A stretch of 64,000 nucleotides of DNA from DTU064 sp045588245. GTDB taxonomy: Bacteria; Bacillota; Clostridia; Oscillospirales; CAG-272. Under the pieces are notes generated by a model. That model was given only the letters and a program-made list of their open reading frames with translations. It was not told where the DNA came from and ran no database searches. Within the stretch, counting starts at the first letter, position 1. Each line of letters begins with the position of its first letter. The position numbers and the translations under genes are program-made. The DNA lies in NCBI GenBank assembly GCA_045588245.1, contig JAZNDW010000001.1:124001-188000 (forward strand), written 5' to 3'. This document shows, piece after piece, positions 1 to 7,991 of the stretch.

Positions 1-554
1 ATAAGATCGCCCGTCTTTTTGCGATGCATATCGGCAAGCTCCTCAAAGCTTACGTCGCTGTTTTCGTACATCATGTCGCATATCTGACCGCCAATCATGC
101 CGTCATGCCCTGCTGAGGATGCGAGCACGGATGTGGCGCGGCAGTTACGGGCTGCGTCCGCAAACGGATTATCCGCGATAAGCGAGAACGCATACGTCAG
201 AAGTGCGTCGCCCGCCAAAAGTGCGTTAGCTTCGCCGAAAACGCGGTGCGATGTGGGCTTGCCTCTGCGCTCGTCGTCGTTATCCATACACGGCAGGTCG
301 TCGTGAATGAGCGAATACGTGTGCACGCATTCAACAGCGGCGGCATACGGCAGAGCCGCCATCACGTCTCCGCCGAAAAGGCGGCAGAATTCTATCGTCA
401 GGCAAGGGCGCACGCGCTTGCCGCCCGACATTGCCGAGTAGCGCATGGCTTCGTAAATAAGCGAATGGGGGGATTCTCCCTGCGGAAGCAGACTGTCAAG
501 TGCAGACGACACAAGACGAGCGTTTTCTGTGATTTTTTCTTCTATGTTCTTCAA
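1..554 (-). CDS. ispA: Polyprenyl (farnesyl/geranylgeranyl) diphosphate synthase, 3' end cut by the window
   Basis: Short-chain trans-prenyl transferase that condenses isopentenyl diphosphate with allylic diphosphates in the cytoplasm to make farnesyl diphosphate for UppS and quinone or lipid carriers. About 184 residues are visible. The first aspartate-rich motif DDLPCMD sits near residue 84, with the upstream GGKRVRP substrate loop and a downstream GHDGMIGGQ motif. The second Asp-rich motif lies outside the window. I place the start at a TTG at 554 because AAAAGGA lies about 10 nt upstream and an in-frame stop lies just before it; no ATG is available there. It is the last gene seen in the nusB-xseA-xseB run, where dxs commonly follows. 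The TTG start is inference; the family call is firm. Confidence 0.9.
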   Translation of the reverse strand, partial: MKNIEEKITENARLVSSALDSLLPQGESPHSLIYEAMRYSAMSGGKRVRPCLTIEFCRLFGGDVMAALPYAAAVECVHTYSLIHDDLPCMDNDDERRGKPTSHRVFGEANALLAGDALLTYAFSLIADNPFADAARNCRATSVLASSAGHDGMIGGQICDMMYENSDVSFEELADMHRKKTGDL

Positions 555-586
555 AGCTGTCGATTCCTTTTATAATAACTGTGCTT

Positions 587-820
587 TTACGCTTTAGGCG
601 CAAAATTCGTTTCCGTGGGAGTTCCGTCGGGTGCAAAAGTGAGCATTTTAACGCGCTGTTCGGCGCCATCAAGCTTTTCGTTACAGAATTTGACGAGTGC
701 GACACCCTCTTCGAAGAGCGAAAGCGATTCGTCGAGCGGTGCGTTTCCGCTCTCAAGCGCACGAACGATCACCTCAAGGCGAGCGATCGCAGATTCAAAA
801 GTCATGTTTTCTATAGACAT
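587..820 (-). CDS. xseB: Exodeoxyribonuclease VII small subunit
   Basis: The 77-residue protein is the usual size for XseB, a helical subunit that binds several-fold to XseA to form exonuclease VII, which degrades single-stranded DNA from both ends. It carries the family signature: an N-terminal FESAIARLEVIVRALE helix, a short loop with a PLDESLSLFEEGV stretch, and a second helix starting KFCNEKLDGAE. The C-terminal 15 residues are a variable tail. It lies 27 nt downstream of xseA and 32 nt upstream of ispA, so the three are probably co-transcribed from the nusB promoter. It has no catalytic residues of its own, as expected for the family. Confidence 0.95.
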   Translation of the reverse strand: MSIENMTFESAIARLEVIVRALESGNAPLDESLSLFEEGVALVKFCNEKLDGAEQRVKMLTFAPDGTPTETNFAPKA

Positions 821-847
821 ATTTTATTCTCCGTTAGACTATATTTA

Positions 848-2074
848 TCAGTTCTCTGTTTCGATTTTTTCAACTTTTGCGGTGATCTTACCGTCGGATG
901 CACGCATATATACCGTCTGTCCTACGCTTGTGTCACCAACGCTTTTTATGACCTTACCGTCGCCGTCAAACATAGCAAAGTATCCGCGCGACAGTATTGC
1001 AAGAGGATTCAGTGCATCGAGCTTTACAGCGGACGCAAGGAACTTCATCCGCGATGCGTCGAGCATACTGCGCGACGCAGAATAGAGCTTATCGGCAAGC
1101 GACACGGTGAGCATCCGCTTTTCATCCGTTATCATGCGCGGATCGCGGAGCGCGCGGCGCGACGAAAGATTTTCAAGCGCGCGGCGGCGTGATTCAAAGC
1201 CGCGCGACAGGATGAGGTTATTATGCGTTGTGATATTGTTGAGCTTGCGGCGAAGCTCCGTTACCTCGGGCAGTGCGATCTCCGCTGCCGCAGAGGGTGT
1301 GGGAGCGCGCTTATCTGCGACAAAGTCGCAGATCGTGAAGTCGGTTTCATGACCGACAGCGGAGATAACGGGCACCGTGCACGCGGCAACGGCGCGGGCA
1401 ACGCCCTCGTCGTTGAACGCCCATAAGTCCTCGATAGAGCCGCCGCCGCGTCCGATGATTATAACGTCAACGGACTGCGTTTTTGAAAAGTAATTGAGCC
1501 CTGCGATAAGCTGCGGCGGTGCGTCCGGTCCCTGCACAAGCGCCGGATAAAGCACAAGCTCCGCCATCGGGAAGCGTCTGCCCGACACGTTTATCATATC
1601 GCGGATCGCGGCGCCCGTAGGCGCTGTGATGATTCCGATACGTGACGGTATCTTCGGCAGCGGACGTTTGCGTTCCGAGGCGAAAAGTCCCTCCGCTTCA
1701 AGCTTTGCTTTCAGCTGTTCATACGCGATATAAAGCGCGCCGACGCCGTCGGGCTGCATCGAATCTGCGTAAAGCTGATACTGGCCGTCACGGACGAACG
1801 CGGCAACTCTGCCGTGAACGATGACCTTCATTCCGTTTTCGGGACGGAACTGCAGCTTTAACGCGGACGAACGGAACATAACGGCTTTCAGATTCGACGT
1901 TTCGTCCTTCACCGTGAAGTAAAGGTGCCCTGTTTTATAGTGATTTGTGAAATTTGATATCTCGCCCTTGATGAAGATGTCGCCGAGAACGGGATTTGCC
2001 TCCAAGGACATTTTGACGTATTCGTTAAGCTCGGTGACGGTCATCGTCATCGGTATCTTTGAAAAATCGACCAC
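848..2074 (-). CDS. xseA: Exodeoxyribonuclease VII large subunit
   Basis: Catalytic subunit of exonuclease VII, about 408 residues. It has an N-terminal OB-fold (roughly residues 10-100, with the conserved GEISNFTNHYKTGHLYFTVKD-type segment), a central nuclease domain with RIGIITAPTGAAIRD and the IIIGRGGGSIEDLWAFNDE active-site region, then a coiled-coil region and a C-terminal segment containing LSRGYFAMFD. The open frame extends upstream into the neighbouring gene. I chose the GTG at 2074 because AAGGAG lies about 10 nt before it and it falls just after the stop of the upstream Kae1-like gene. An ATG further upstream at 2131 would overlap that gene by about 50 nt and is the main alternative. 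xseB follows at 27 nt. Confidence 0.93.
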   Translation of the reverse strand: MVDFSKIPMTMTVTELNEYVKMSLEANPVLGDIFIKGEISNFTNHYKTGHLYFTVKDETSNLKAVMFRSSALKLQFRPENGMKVIVHGRVAAFVRDGQYQLYADSMQPDGVGALYIAYEQLKAKLEAEGLFASERKRPLPKIPSRIGIITAPTGAAIRDMINVSGRRFPMAELVLYPALVQGPDAPPQLIAGLNYFSKTQSVDVIIIGRGGGSIEDLWAFNDEGVARAVAACTVPVISAVGHETDFTICDFVADKRAPTPSAAAEIALPEVTELRRKLNNITTHNNLILSRGFESRRRALENLSSRRALRDPRMITDEKRMLTVSLADKLYSASRSMLDASRMKFLASAVKLDALNPLAILSRGYFAMFDGDGKVIKSVGDTSVGQTVYMRASDGKITAKVEKIETEN

Positions 2075-2081
2075 TTTTCCG

Positions 2082-3137
2082 TCACTCCTTTGTGTTTTTA
2101 TGTTGCTCAAGATATTTTCTGAGCTGCTCATCACGTTTCTTTTGCGCGTAATACGCCAAACGCGCCACGCCCGCGGCGTTATCGGCGGAAAACTCGGGAT
2201 CGGAAAAATAAACGTCACGCCTTCTGCCGAGCTTCGCTCTCATACGCATACAGCTCATAACGCCACCTGCGTAAATTATGGGTATATCTTTATATTCGCG
2301 GCGCAGATTCTTTGTCAGCGCGTCAAGCGTATCGGTAACGAAATCGAGCGTATACGCCGCGGTAGCGGCAGCATCGCCCGTCTTTTCGTAAAGCGCACGC
2401 GCCTTGTTTTCCGCGCCCGAAAGGTTACAGTTGAGTCCGTTCACAGACACGGATACGGGATATACCTCACCCTCGTATTGCGCCGCCGTGCGTTCAAGCT
2501 CCGCACCGCATGGGAATTTCATTCCCATCATAACGCCGACGCGGTCGATGAGCTGACCTGCGTTTAAGTCGTTCGTGCCGCCGATGCATTCGATCGTCGG
2601 CGCTACGTCCGTCGGGATGTTTCCCGTCGGCGTTATAAACGCGAGCTCAGCCGTGTTCGGCGACGGTGTGACGAGAGTCAGTTCCGTCGTGCCGCCCGAA
2701 ACATGGAAAGCCGCAAAAGGTTTATCTCCGAATAATAAATCGATCTTCCCTGCCGAATAGAGCGCCGCCGTTATGTGTCCCGCCTGATGCGAAAACTCAT
2801 ACAACGGTGAAAATGAGCCTGCGGCAAGTGCGTGCGCCGCAACCTCGCCAGCCAAAAAGCACGGCATATACGAGCCTTCGACATCACGCGGCGAGCGCGA
2901 AACGCCGACGGCGTCGGGACGCTTTTCGTAATTTATAAGAAGCTCCCCTATCTTATCCATTACCCCGGGAAGATTTTTCACGTGAGAAAAGACGGCGTCG
3001 GACTGACGCAGTCCGCGCTCTCCCTCCTTTACAAAAAGCGGATAGGTACCGTTATACACGATCTTACCGCCGATAACGATGGCGGCTGACGTTTTATAGT
3101 TACTCGTATCTATTCCAACTGTGATAATGTCGGTCAT
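2082..3137 (-). CDS. Kae1/TsaD-family ASKHA protein (glycoprotease M22-like paralog)
   Basis: This 351-residue protein has the ASKHA nucleotide-binding fold of the Kae1/TsaD family. The phosphate-1 loop reads GIDTSNYKTSAA near residue 8, the metal-binding pair is HQAGH (His117, His121), the phosphate-2 region is HVSGGTTELTLV near residue 148, and a late YAGGVMSC segment near residue 305 is the second glycine-rich loop. TsaD itself makes the N6-threonylcarbamoyl group of tRNA t6A, but its usual start reads ETSCDDTA. This protein has DTSNYKTS, so I read it as a paralog rather than TsaD. It overlaps nusB by ATGA and sits between nusB and xseA. Function is unknown; annotation as a peptidase would be historical only. 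Confidence 0.8.
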   Translation of the reverse strand: MTDIITVGIDTSNYKTSAAIVIGGKIVYNGTYPLFVKEGERGLRQSDAVFSHVKNLPGVMDKIGELLINYEKRPDAVGVSRSPRDVEGSYMPCFLAGEVAAHALAAGSFSPLYEFSHQAGHITAALYSAGKIDLLFGDKPFAAFHVSGGTTELTLVTPSPNTAELAFITPTGNIPTDVAPTIECIGGTNDLNAGQLIDRVGVMMGMKFPCGAELERTAAQYEGEVYPVSVSVNGLNCNLSGAENKARALYEKTGDAAATAAYTLDFVTDTLDALTKNLRREYKDIPIIYAGGVMSCMRMRAKLGRRRDVYFSDPEFSADNAAGVARLAYYAQKKRDEQLRKYLEQHKNTKE

Positions 3138-3568
3138 TTTTTGTTCTTTCTCGGAACGGGATCCTTTTTGATCTCGGGATCCTTGGCGATCTTATTGAGT
3201 ATGCCGTTAACGAACGCGGGAGCTGAGTCGATATCGTATTTCTTTGCAAGCTCAACAGCCTCGTTAATCGTAACGGACACGGGTATCGTGCGTTCAAAAT
3301 AAAGCTCGTACGTCGCAAGACGCAAAATGGAAAGCGTTACTCGCGACATGCGGTCAACGGACCAGTCGTGTGCCGATTCTTTGATGTGTTCGTCAATTTC
3401 GTCACAATGCTCGGTCACACCGTAATAGACGTTTTTTATGTATTCATTGTCAGAAACCTCGCGCACTGCAAGGGAATTTTCATAAACTTCCCTCTCGTCC
3501 TCGTCAGGTCTTGAATTCTTTTCGTATAAAAGTGTAAGGACTGCTTCTCTTGCCTCTCGTCTTGTCAT
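3134..3568 (-). CDS. nusB: Transcription antitermination factor NusB
   Basis: All-helical RNA-binding protein of about 144 residues that, with NusE (S10), binds boxA on rRNA leaders and supports antitermination. The sequence has the family's N-terminal RREAREAVLTLLYEKN helix, the central RVTLSILRLATYELYF helix and the PVSVTINEAVELAKKYD then AFVNGILNKIAKD signature. I place the start at the ATG at 3568 because GAGG lies 6 nt upstream; an earlier in-frame ATG four codons upstream has no better site. It is the first gene of its operon, overlapping the Kae1-like gene by ATGA, and is preceded by a near-consensus promoter. Confidence 0.95.
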   Translation of the reverse strand: MTRREAREAVLTLLYEKNSRPDEDEREVYENSLAVREVSDNEYIKNVYYGVTEHCDEIDEHIKESAHDWSVDRMSRVTLSILRLATYELYFERTIPVSVTINEAVELAKKYDIDSAPAFVNGILNKIAKDPEIKKDPVPRKNKK

Positions 3569-3637
3569 AATCGACCTCATGATCTTTTGAGTTTTTAATT
3601 TCGGTTTTCATCGAAACCGCATAATAATACAATTTAT

Positions 3638-3667
3638 ATTATATACCCGATCAACACAAAAAGTCAA
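3638..3667 (-). promoter_or_regulatory. Promoter of the nusB operon
   Basis: Read on the minus strand, TTGACT (3662-3667) and TATAAT (3638-3643) are separated by 18 nt, a good sigma-A promoter. The transcript would start near 3631, giving a leader of about 60 nt before nusB. A small inverted repeat (CGGTTT and AAACCG, 3602-3619) lies in that leader. No terminator is seen between here and ispA, so one transcript may carry the five genes. Confidence 0.75.
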
Positions 3668-3744
3668 CGATATGACGCCAACTATTCTTAATTTCGGTAA
3701 TATTTTTATCGTATTCAACTCTTTTTCAAAGAGAAAATAAGAAC

Positions 3745-4740
3745 ATGAATAAATATTTGAATTTTCTGTTTTTTGCTTTCCTGTTCGCATTTTTGGGTTT
3801 TGCGTCGATACGTGTATTTGCTCAGGAAAGCGATAGCAATAACGACCATGACTATATAAAGTGGATCGACTTTGACGTGACGTCAGCAGCGCTCGCCGAC
3901 GCTGCCGAGATCGACGTTAAATCATACAGCACAGAACGTCATATTGATTGGATCGAGCTATTGTCGCTATATTCCGCACGCACGGGTGGCGATTATTCGC
4001 ACTATAAAAAATCCGACATCGAGGCAATCGCCGAGCGGCTCCGCGTCGGCGAGACCGCGTCGGAGATAACATCAAACGAGAAGCTATACGCCTACTATAC
4101 CGAAGCATACGGCGCGATCCTTTCGGGCATGCTCGGCGAGTACACCGCATTTTCCGACGGCGGAAAAGAAATTACAGCAGGATACGGCATACGCGCATTT
4201 TCGCCCGTTGGTGGCGGTTTTTGGTATTCCGATTTTGATGACTTTGGTGCGGCTCGCTCTTTCGGATATGCGCGTCCTCATCTCGGTCACGACATGATGG
4301 GAAGCGTCGGCACTCCTATTATCTGCATCGAAAGCGGTTACGTTGAAGCGCTCGGATGGAACACATACGGCGGCTGGCGTGTCGGTATACGCAGTTTCGA
4401 CGGCAAACGCTACTTCTATTACGCTCATCTGCGACGCGGACATCCCTACGCAGACTTATACGATGGCAAGATCGTTAATGCAGGCGAGGTGATAGGCTAC
4501 CTCGGAATGACAGGCTACAGCTCAACACCCGATAAAAATAACATCAACACGCCGCATCTACACGTAGGATTGCAGATCATATTTGACGAGTCACAAAAAG
4601 AGGGCTACAATCAGATCTGGATCGATATGTATGAGCTGTCGAAATTTCTTTTGAAAAAACGCGCCCCAACGTATATTGACGAGGCGGCAAACGAGCGCGT
4701 GTCACGCCTTTATTATTTGTATCCCGATACTCCGGACTGA
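3745..4740 (+). CDS. Secreted M23 (LytM-type) peptidoglycan endopeptidase
   Basis: The 331-residue protein begins with an N-terminal signal or membrane helix (residues 4-26, ending near VFAQE) and ends with an M23 metallopeptidase domain (about residues 140-285). The zinc ligands are visible as HLGHD (His179, Asp183) and HLH (His271 to His273). Between them is a GxxV(E)ALGWNTYGG segment and an AHL near residue 227 typical of the LytM beta-sheet core. M23 enzymes cleave peptide cross-bridges in the wall; in spore formers some act between mother cell and forespore. The region 27-135 is not recognised. It is monocistronic, divergent from nusB, with only a weak ribosome binding site. Which cell stage it serves cannot be read from the sequence. 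Confidence 0.85.
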   Translation: MNKYLNFLFFAFLFAFLGFASIRVFAQESDSNNDHDYIKWIDFDVTSAALADAAEIDVKSYSTERHIDWIELLSLYSARTGGDYSHYKKSDIEAIAERLRVGETASEITSNEKLYAYYTEAYGAILSGMLGEYTAFSDGGKEITAGYGIRAFSPVGGGFWYSDFDDFGAARSFGYARPHLGHDMMGSVGTPIICIESGYVEALGWNTYGGWRVGIRSFDGKRYFYYAHLRRGHPYADLYDGKIVNAGEVIGYLGMTGYSSTPDKNNINTPHLHVGLQIIFDESQKEGYNQIWIDMYELSKFLLKKRAPTYIDEAANERVSRLYYLYPDTPD

Positions 4741-4778
4741 TATTTTGTGATTATTTTTTGAAATTTTGCCTACGGTTA

Positions 4779-4808
4779 TTGAAACTGTTCACACTCTTAT
4801 GGTATATT
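4779..4808 (+). promoter_or_regulatory. Promoter of the membrane protein / SGNH-like pair
   Basis: TTGAAA (4779-4784) and TATATT (4803-4808) are separated by 18 nt, with a TG dinucleotide one base before the -10 (extended -10). It lies about 50 nt before the ATG at 4859 and is the only good promoter in the gap after the M23 gene. Confidence 0.6.
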
Positions 4809-4858
4809 AATATATACTTCTTATGTTTGTATGGAATTAATATAAATCGGAGATATTC

Positions 4859-5326
4859 ATGAAAAACAGCAAAGCATCAAAAACCACCGAAAAAACCAGC
4901 GTACTTCATACGCTTCTGCACCGTATAATATATCCCGGTTCCCTTATTTACACCGTTCTTTGCACGGTGTTTTACATAGCGGGTGCCGCATTCGATTACA
5001 ACACACAGCAAATGGTTCTGTCGCGTAAGTCAGGATTTTTGCTCCTCGCATTTTCGTTTATTCTCGCTTCGGCAAACAATTTGTTTAAGTCCAAAAACCT
5101 TCACATCTCGCTTAAAATATTCCTTCACTACGTCATCACATCGCTTTCCTTCTACGTACTCTTTATAAGCGTTTCCGGTTACGATCCCGGAAGAAGCTCA
5201 ACGATGATACTTCTGCTCGTTTATACTGTTATTTACTTCAGCGTATGTGCTACCGTTCTCATCATACGCGGACACAACAAGAACAAAAAGATCGCATCTT
5301 CGGATTATAAATCCATCTATAACTAA
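4859..5326 (+). CDS. Small four-helix membrane protein, unknown function
   Basis: The 155-residue protein has four hydrophobic segments (about residues 21-42, 57-76, 84-109 and 116-138) between a Lys/Thr-rich N-terminus and a basic cytoplasmic tail (RGHNKNKKIASSDYK). The size and four-helix layout resemble the DUF3021 family, but I cannot confirm this by eye. It ends 2 nt before the start of the SGNH-like gene, so the two are almost certainly co-translated. That makes a membrane partner for the following extracellular domain plausible, which is inference. Confidence 0.7.
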   Translation: MKNSKASKTTEKTSVLHTLLHRIIYPGSLIYTVLCTVFYIAGAAFDYNTQQMVLSRKSGFLLLAFSFILASANNLFKSKNLHISLKIFLHYVITSLSFYVLFISVSGYDPGRSSTMILLLVYTVIYFSVCATVLIIRGHNKNKKIASSDYKSIYN

Positions 5327-5328
5327 AA

Positions 5329-6324
5329 ATGAGCATAAATCCGAACAAAAAGGACTCGCCGATCAGCTATAGAACCATTGTTGCGACCGTCATTTTCCTA
5401 CTTGTCGTTTTCGTTGTTTCTTTTCTGTTTTCCCGTGCCTGCGAAGCTATCAAAAATCACAGCGGCAAGGATGAAGAAACCGATGAAGCGAACGAACAGG
5501 CCTCTGACGGTGCTAATGACAAGGAAAACAATTTTTCCGATGCTGACAGCGACGGAGACGGAATCATCTATATTCCTATCTCCCCCTCCGACACAAACGA
5601 CGGCGGCGGTAACGACGATGATCTTGACTCATACTCTCCGCCTATATCGGTCACCGAAAAGGAACTTCTTGATTCTTTAATGGTCTATACTCAGGATCAG
5701 GGAACAGACTATATCAACAAGTTTTTCTTTTTAACCGACTCTTCCCTCTATGGCTTAAAATCTCATTCAATGCTTGCCGACAGCAAAGAAACAGACAGGG
5801 TACTCACCGGTGTGTCTTCTTCCCTTTCGATTTTGCTCGGAGAGGAAGCTTTGGTGTATATGACCGACTCAGACTCGATGCTCTCTGTCCCCGATGCTGT
5901 AGCAAAGCTTCAGCCTCTGTATCTGCTCGTTTCCGTCGGTGCCGACGACGTCAAAAACTATGCAAATCTTACTTTCGGACGTTTTTACAGCGCATATTCC
6001 GACTTCATCAAAGCAATAATTAAGGCTTCGCCCGACACGGTCGTGATCTGTATGCCAATACTTCCCGGTTCCTCGGGAAAGGGCCCGAACATTTACAAAG
6101 CTGATCAATATAACGAATACATCCACATGGCTGCAGCGGAAAATGGAGCATATTATATCGAGATCTCCTCCGCTTTCGCAAGCTCATCGGGAAGCCTGCG
6201 GGTCGACTGCGATGCGGGAAACTCAAGCTTGAACACAACGGGACTGAAGCGTGTTTTGGATCTGGTTCGTTCATATAAGGTACCAACACCCGACACCGAA
6301 AGCGACAACACTGCTGATGATTAA
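5329..6324 (+). CDS. Membrane-anchored SGNH/GDSL-fold protein with degenerate catalytic blocks
   Basis: The 331-residue protein has one N-terminal membrane helix (residues 17-36), an acidic low-complexity linker (45-100) and an extracellular domain (about 110-315) that follows the SGNH hydrolase layout. Block I is FLTDSSLYGL (133-143) where active enzymes have GDS; the serine is kept but Gly becomes Thr. Block III is VGADD (203-207) where GxND is usual. Block V near 300-306 (LNTTGL) lacks the DxxH pair. SGNH enzymes in the wall commonly remove or add O-acetyl groups. With the catalytic His missing, this copy may bind rather than cleave. It follows a four-helix membrane gene by 2 nt and ends in a bidirectional terminator. 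Confidence 0.65.
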   Translation: MSINPNKKDSPISYRTIVATVIFLLVVFVVSFLFSRACEAIKNHSGKDEETDEANEQASDGANDKENNFSDADSDGDGIIYIPISPSDTNDGGGNDDDLDSYSPPISVTEKELLDSLMVYTQDQGTDYINKFFFLTDSSLYGLKSHSMLADSKETDRVLTGVSSSLSILLGEEALVYMTDSDSMLSVPDAVAKLQPLYLLVSVGADDVKNYANLTFGRFYSAYSDFIKAIIKASPDTVVICMPILPGSSGKGPNIYKADQYNEYIHMAAAENGAYYIEISSAFASSSGSLRVDCDAGNSSLNTTGLKRVLDLVRSYKVPTPDTESDNTADD

Positions 6325-6334
6325 TAAGCTACAT

Positions 6335-6370
6335 AAAAAAATGACATCTGCGCAGCAGATGTCATTTTTT
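6335..6370. terminator. Bidirectional intrinsic terminator between the SGNH-like gene and divIC
   Basis: A perfect 11-bp stem (6341-6351 with 6355-6365, loop GCA) is flanked by six A on the left and six T on the right, so it can stop transcription from both the plus-strand SGNH-like gene and the minus-strand divIC operon that converge here. Confidence 0.9.
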
Positions 6371-6385
6371 ATTATTCACTTGGTT

Positions 6386-6670
6386 TTAATTTGTGAAATC
6401 CGTTATGAATACTATCTCCTCGGGAAGCCGCATATTGAGTTTTTCTCTTGCGACGCGGATTATGTATTCATCATCATACGGTTTTGACAGATCGTTTTCC
6501 ATTGAGAGAATATTTTCGCGGCAACGATCGATCTCTTCTTGCAGAGCTTCGCGCTGCGCCATAAGCTCTTCACGTTCCGCATTTGCGGAAATGAGCATAA
6601 TGATGCAGAATGCCGCCATTATTATTACTGCTATTTTAAGAAATATGTTTTCTGTTATATTCTCAAACAT
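6386..6670 (-). CDS. divIC: Septum formation initiator, DivIC/FtsB family
   Basis: The 94-residue bitopic membrane protein has a short cytoplasmic N-terminus, a membrane helix (about 10-29), an extracytoplasmic coiled coil (31-60, EREELMAQREALQEEIDRC pattern) and the conserved tail with DDEYIIRVAREKLNMRLPEE. DivIC works with DivIB and FtsL in the divisome to activate septal wall synthesis by FtsW and its partner. It closes the spoVB-like/mazG/hup/rqcP/yabPQ cluster, as in many Bacillota. A GC-rich hairpin and a possible coupling micro-ORF lie in the 34-nt gap after yabQ. Confidence 0.92.
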   Translation of the reverse strand: MFENITENIFLKIAVIIMAAFCIIMLISANAEREELMAQREALQEEIDRCRENILSMENDLSKPYDDEYIIRVAREKLNMRLPEEIVFITDFTN

Positions 6671-6701
6671 TTTTTATCCTCTCCGCCGCCCTTTGCGGCA
6701 T
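6663..6701 (-). promoter_or_regulatory. Mini-hairpin and possible coupling micro-ORF before divIC
   Basis: In the yabQ-divIC gap the minus strand carries GCCGC and GCGGC arms (6685-6699) directly before a GGAGAGGA ribosome binding site. An ATG at 6701, a few nt after the yabQ stop, opens a 12-codon frame reading MPQRAAERIKNV that stops inside the divIC start region (6663-6665). The hairpin is seen directly; that the frame is translated is inference. The same arrangement recurs before hemZ, dtd and cdsA. Confidence 0.4.
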
Positions 6702-6704
6702 TTT

Positions 6705-7346
6705 TTACGCTTCTTTTCTTTCTATTGCAAGATCTATTTCTTTTTTCATCTGCTCCGATGCTTCTATGATGTATCTGTCAAGGAGTTTTGAGGAGCGTGT
6801 TTTTATTATTTCCGATACCGTCTTTCCGACCGTTATCTTATATAAGTGACAGATCGCTTTTGCGAGCCTTTTTGATATAAAAACGATCGGTGTAAGTGTA
6901 AAATACTTTATATACCTGATAGCCACCCGTAATACGAACAGTATGGCTCCTGCAGCTTTTTTTGTGATTTTACCTATCGTTATCAGGTATATGACGAACG
7001 CCGCCGTCATTGAAATTAGTGAAAACGACCTCACTATTCCGTCATACATCGCATATAGGAACAATATCACCGTTAGTGAAGCTGTTATCATATACAGTAT
7101 GTCAAACGCGAACACCGTCAAAGTCGCCATCCACTCGCTTTTTTTTCGCCGTAATCTTTCATTTACGGCTCCGATTATCGGCAGCTTGATTCCGTTCCAA
7201 TTTTCACTGTAATGAAGCCCGCAACCGAGAAAAGTTCTCAACAGTCTGACGGCATCGTATATGAGGGCAAGCAGGATTCCGAGCAAAAAAGAATAGCAGA
7301 TGAGAGCCGCTTGCTCTTCGATATAAACGTAAAGATCATTTTTCAC
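6705..7346 (-). CDS. yabQ: Spore cortex biosynthesis protein YabQ
   Basis: Multi-pass membrane protein required for spore cortex formation in Bacillus subtilis, made under mother-cell control. The protein here is about 213 residues with an N-terminal helix starting after YIEEQAALICYSFLLG, the conserved YDAVRLLR motif, two more hydrophobic segments in the centre and a basic amphipathic C-terminus. I set the start at the GTG at 7346, which begins MKNDLYVYIEEQ and overlaps the end of yabP by 11 nt. The longer open frame would add 19 residues that lie inside yabP. The ribosome site is weak, so coupling to yabP is likely. Its presence points to a spore-forming host. Confidence 0.85.
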   Translation of the reverse strand: MKNDLYVYIEEQAALICYSFLLGILLALIYDAVRLLRTFLGCGLHYSENWNGIKLPIIGAVNERLRRKKSEWMATLTVFAFDILYMITASLTVILFLYAMYDGIVRSFSLISMTAAFVIYLITIGKITKKAAGAILFVLRVAIRYIKYFTLTPIVFISKRLAKAICHLYKITVGKTVSEIIKTRSSKLLDRYIIEASEQMKKEIDLAIERKEA

Positions 7347-7593
7347 GTGCGATGCGATGCTTCTTGTCGGTTCGCTTTTTAAGATCGTAGTACACGATCG
7401 CATCGAGTATGCCGCTGCAAATCATTTCTTTTGTGTCGGCATCGAATTTATCAACGTGAAGCCCGTGTCCCTGGATCGAAAGCCCGTCCGATACCGTTTT
7501 CATAACGATATTCTCTTCATCGAAGCCTTCGATGCTTTCAATGCCTGTCAGAATCATTGAAGTTCGGTCGCTTATTTTTACCGTGTGATTCAT
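7336..7593 (-). CDS. yabP: Sporulation protein YabP
   Basis: Small mother-cell sporulation protein (about 85 residues), needed with YabQ for cortex assembly in B. subtilis and related by fold to YqfC. The family pattern is clear: HTVKISDRTSMILTGIESIEGFDEENIVMKT followed by a GLSIQGHGLHVDKFD turn. The frame contains three Met codons at its start; I favour the third (7593) because GGAAG lies 8 nt before it. It overlaps yabQ by 11 nt and follows rqcP by 72 nt. Confidence 0.85.
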   Translation of the reverse strand: MNHTVKISDRTSMILTGIESIEGFDEENIVMKTVSDGLSIQGHGLHVDKFDADTKEMICSGILDAIVYYDLKKRTDKKHRIAREK

Positions 7594-7665
7594 TTTCATA
7601 TCTTCCATCAGAAACGTACCGTCCCATACTGTAGTATTTCTGACTTCAATATATGCAAGAAGTGC

Positions 7666-7908
7666 TTATTCTATAACTTCGTACATGGAAGAAGCATCTG
7701 CTTTTCCGACGTTGTCGCGTACCTCAAGTACGCGTATGCGCAGCGTTTTTTCTCCGAACGTGATTTCAAGCACGTCACCGACCTTTACGTCGTACGACGC
7801 TTTTGCGCGTCTGCCGTTTACGTTAACGTGTTCTGCGTCGCAAGCGTTGTTCGCAACGGTTCGACGCTTGATGATTCGGGAAACTTTAAGAAATTTGTCA
7901 AGTCTCAT
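7666..7908 (-). CDS. rqcP: S4-domain RNA-binding protein RqcP (YabO/Hsp15 family)
   Basis: The 80-residue protein is one S4 domain: RLDKFLKVSRIIKRRTVANNACD, then VNVNGRRAKASYDVKVGDVLEI. In B. subtilis this protein joins RqcH on stalled 50S subunits and supports poly-alanine tailing in ribosome quality control. Length and position between hup/mazG and yabP match the conserved Bacillota cluster, so I use the RqcP name. It starts 142 nt after the hup stop. Confidence 0.88.
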   Translation of the reverse strand: MRLDKFLKVSRIIKRRTVANNACDAEHVNVNGRRAKASYDVKVGDVLEITFGEKTLRIRVLEVRDNVGKADASSMYEVIE

Positions 7909-7991
7909 CGTCTACAATTGGTGCCACAATCCGATTTCGAATTCCGTTTTTTCATGTCGGATTATGGGATATCCCCCTAAAATGCATCGAG

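Noticed and set aside
581..1192. Long plus-strand open frame opposite xseB and xseA
   Set aside because: It is the antisense of two well-conserved genes, has no ribosome site and its protein looks random (Cys- and Arg-rich).
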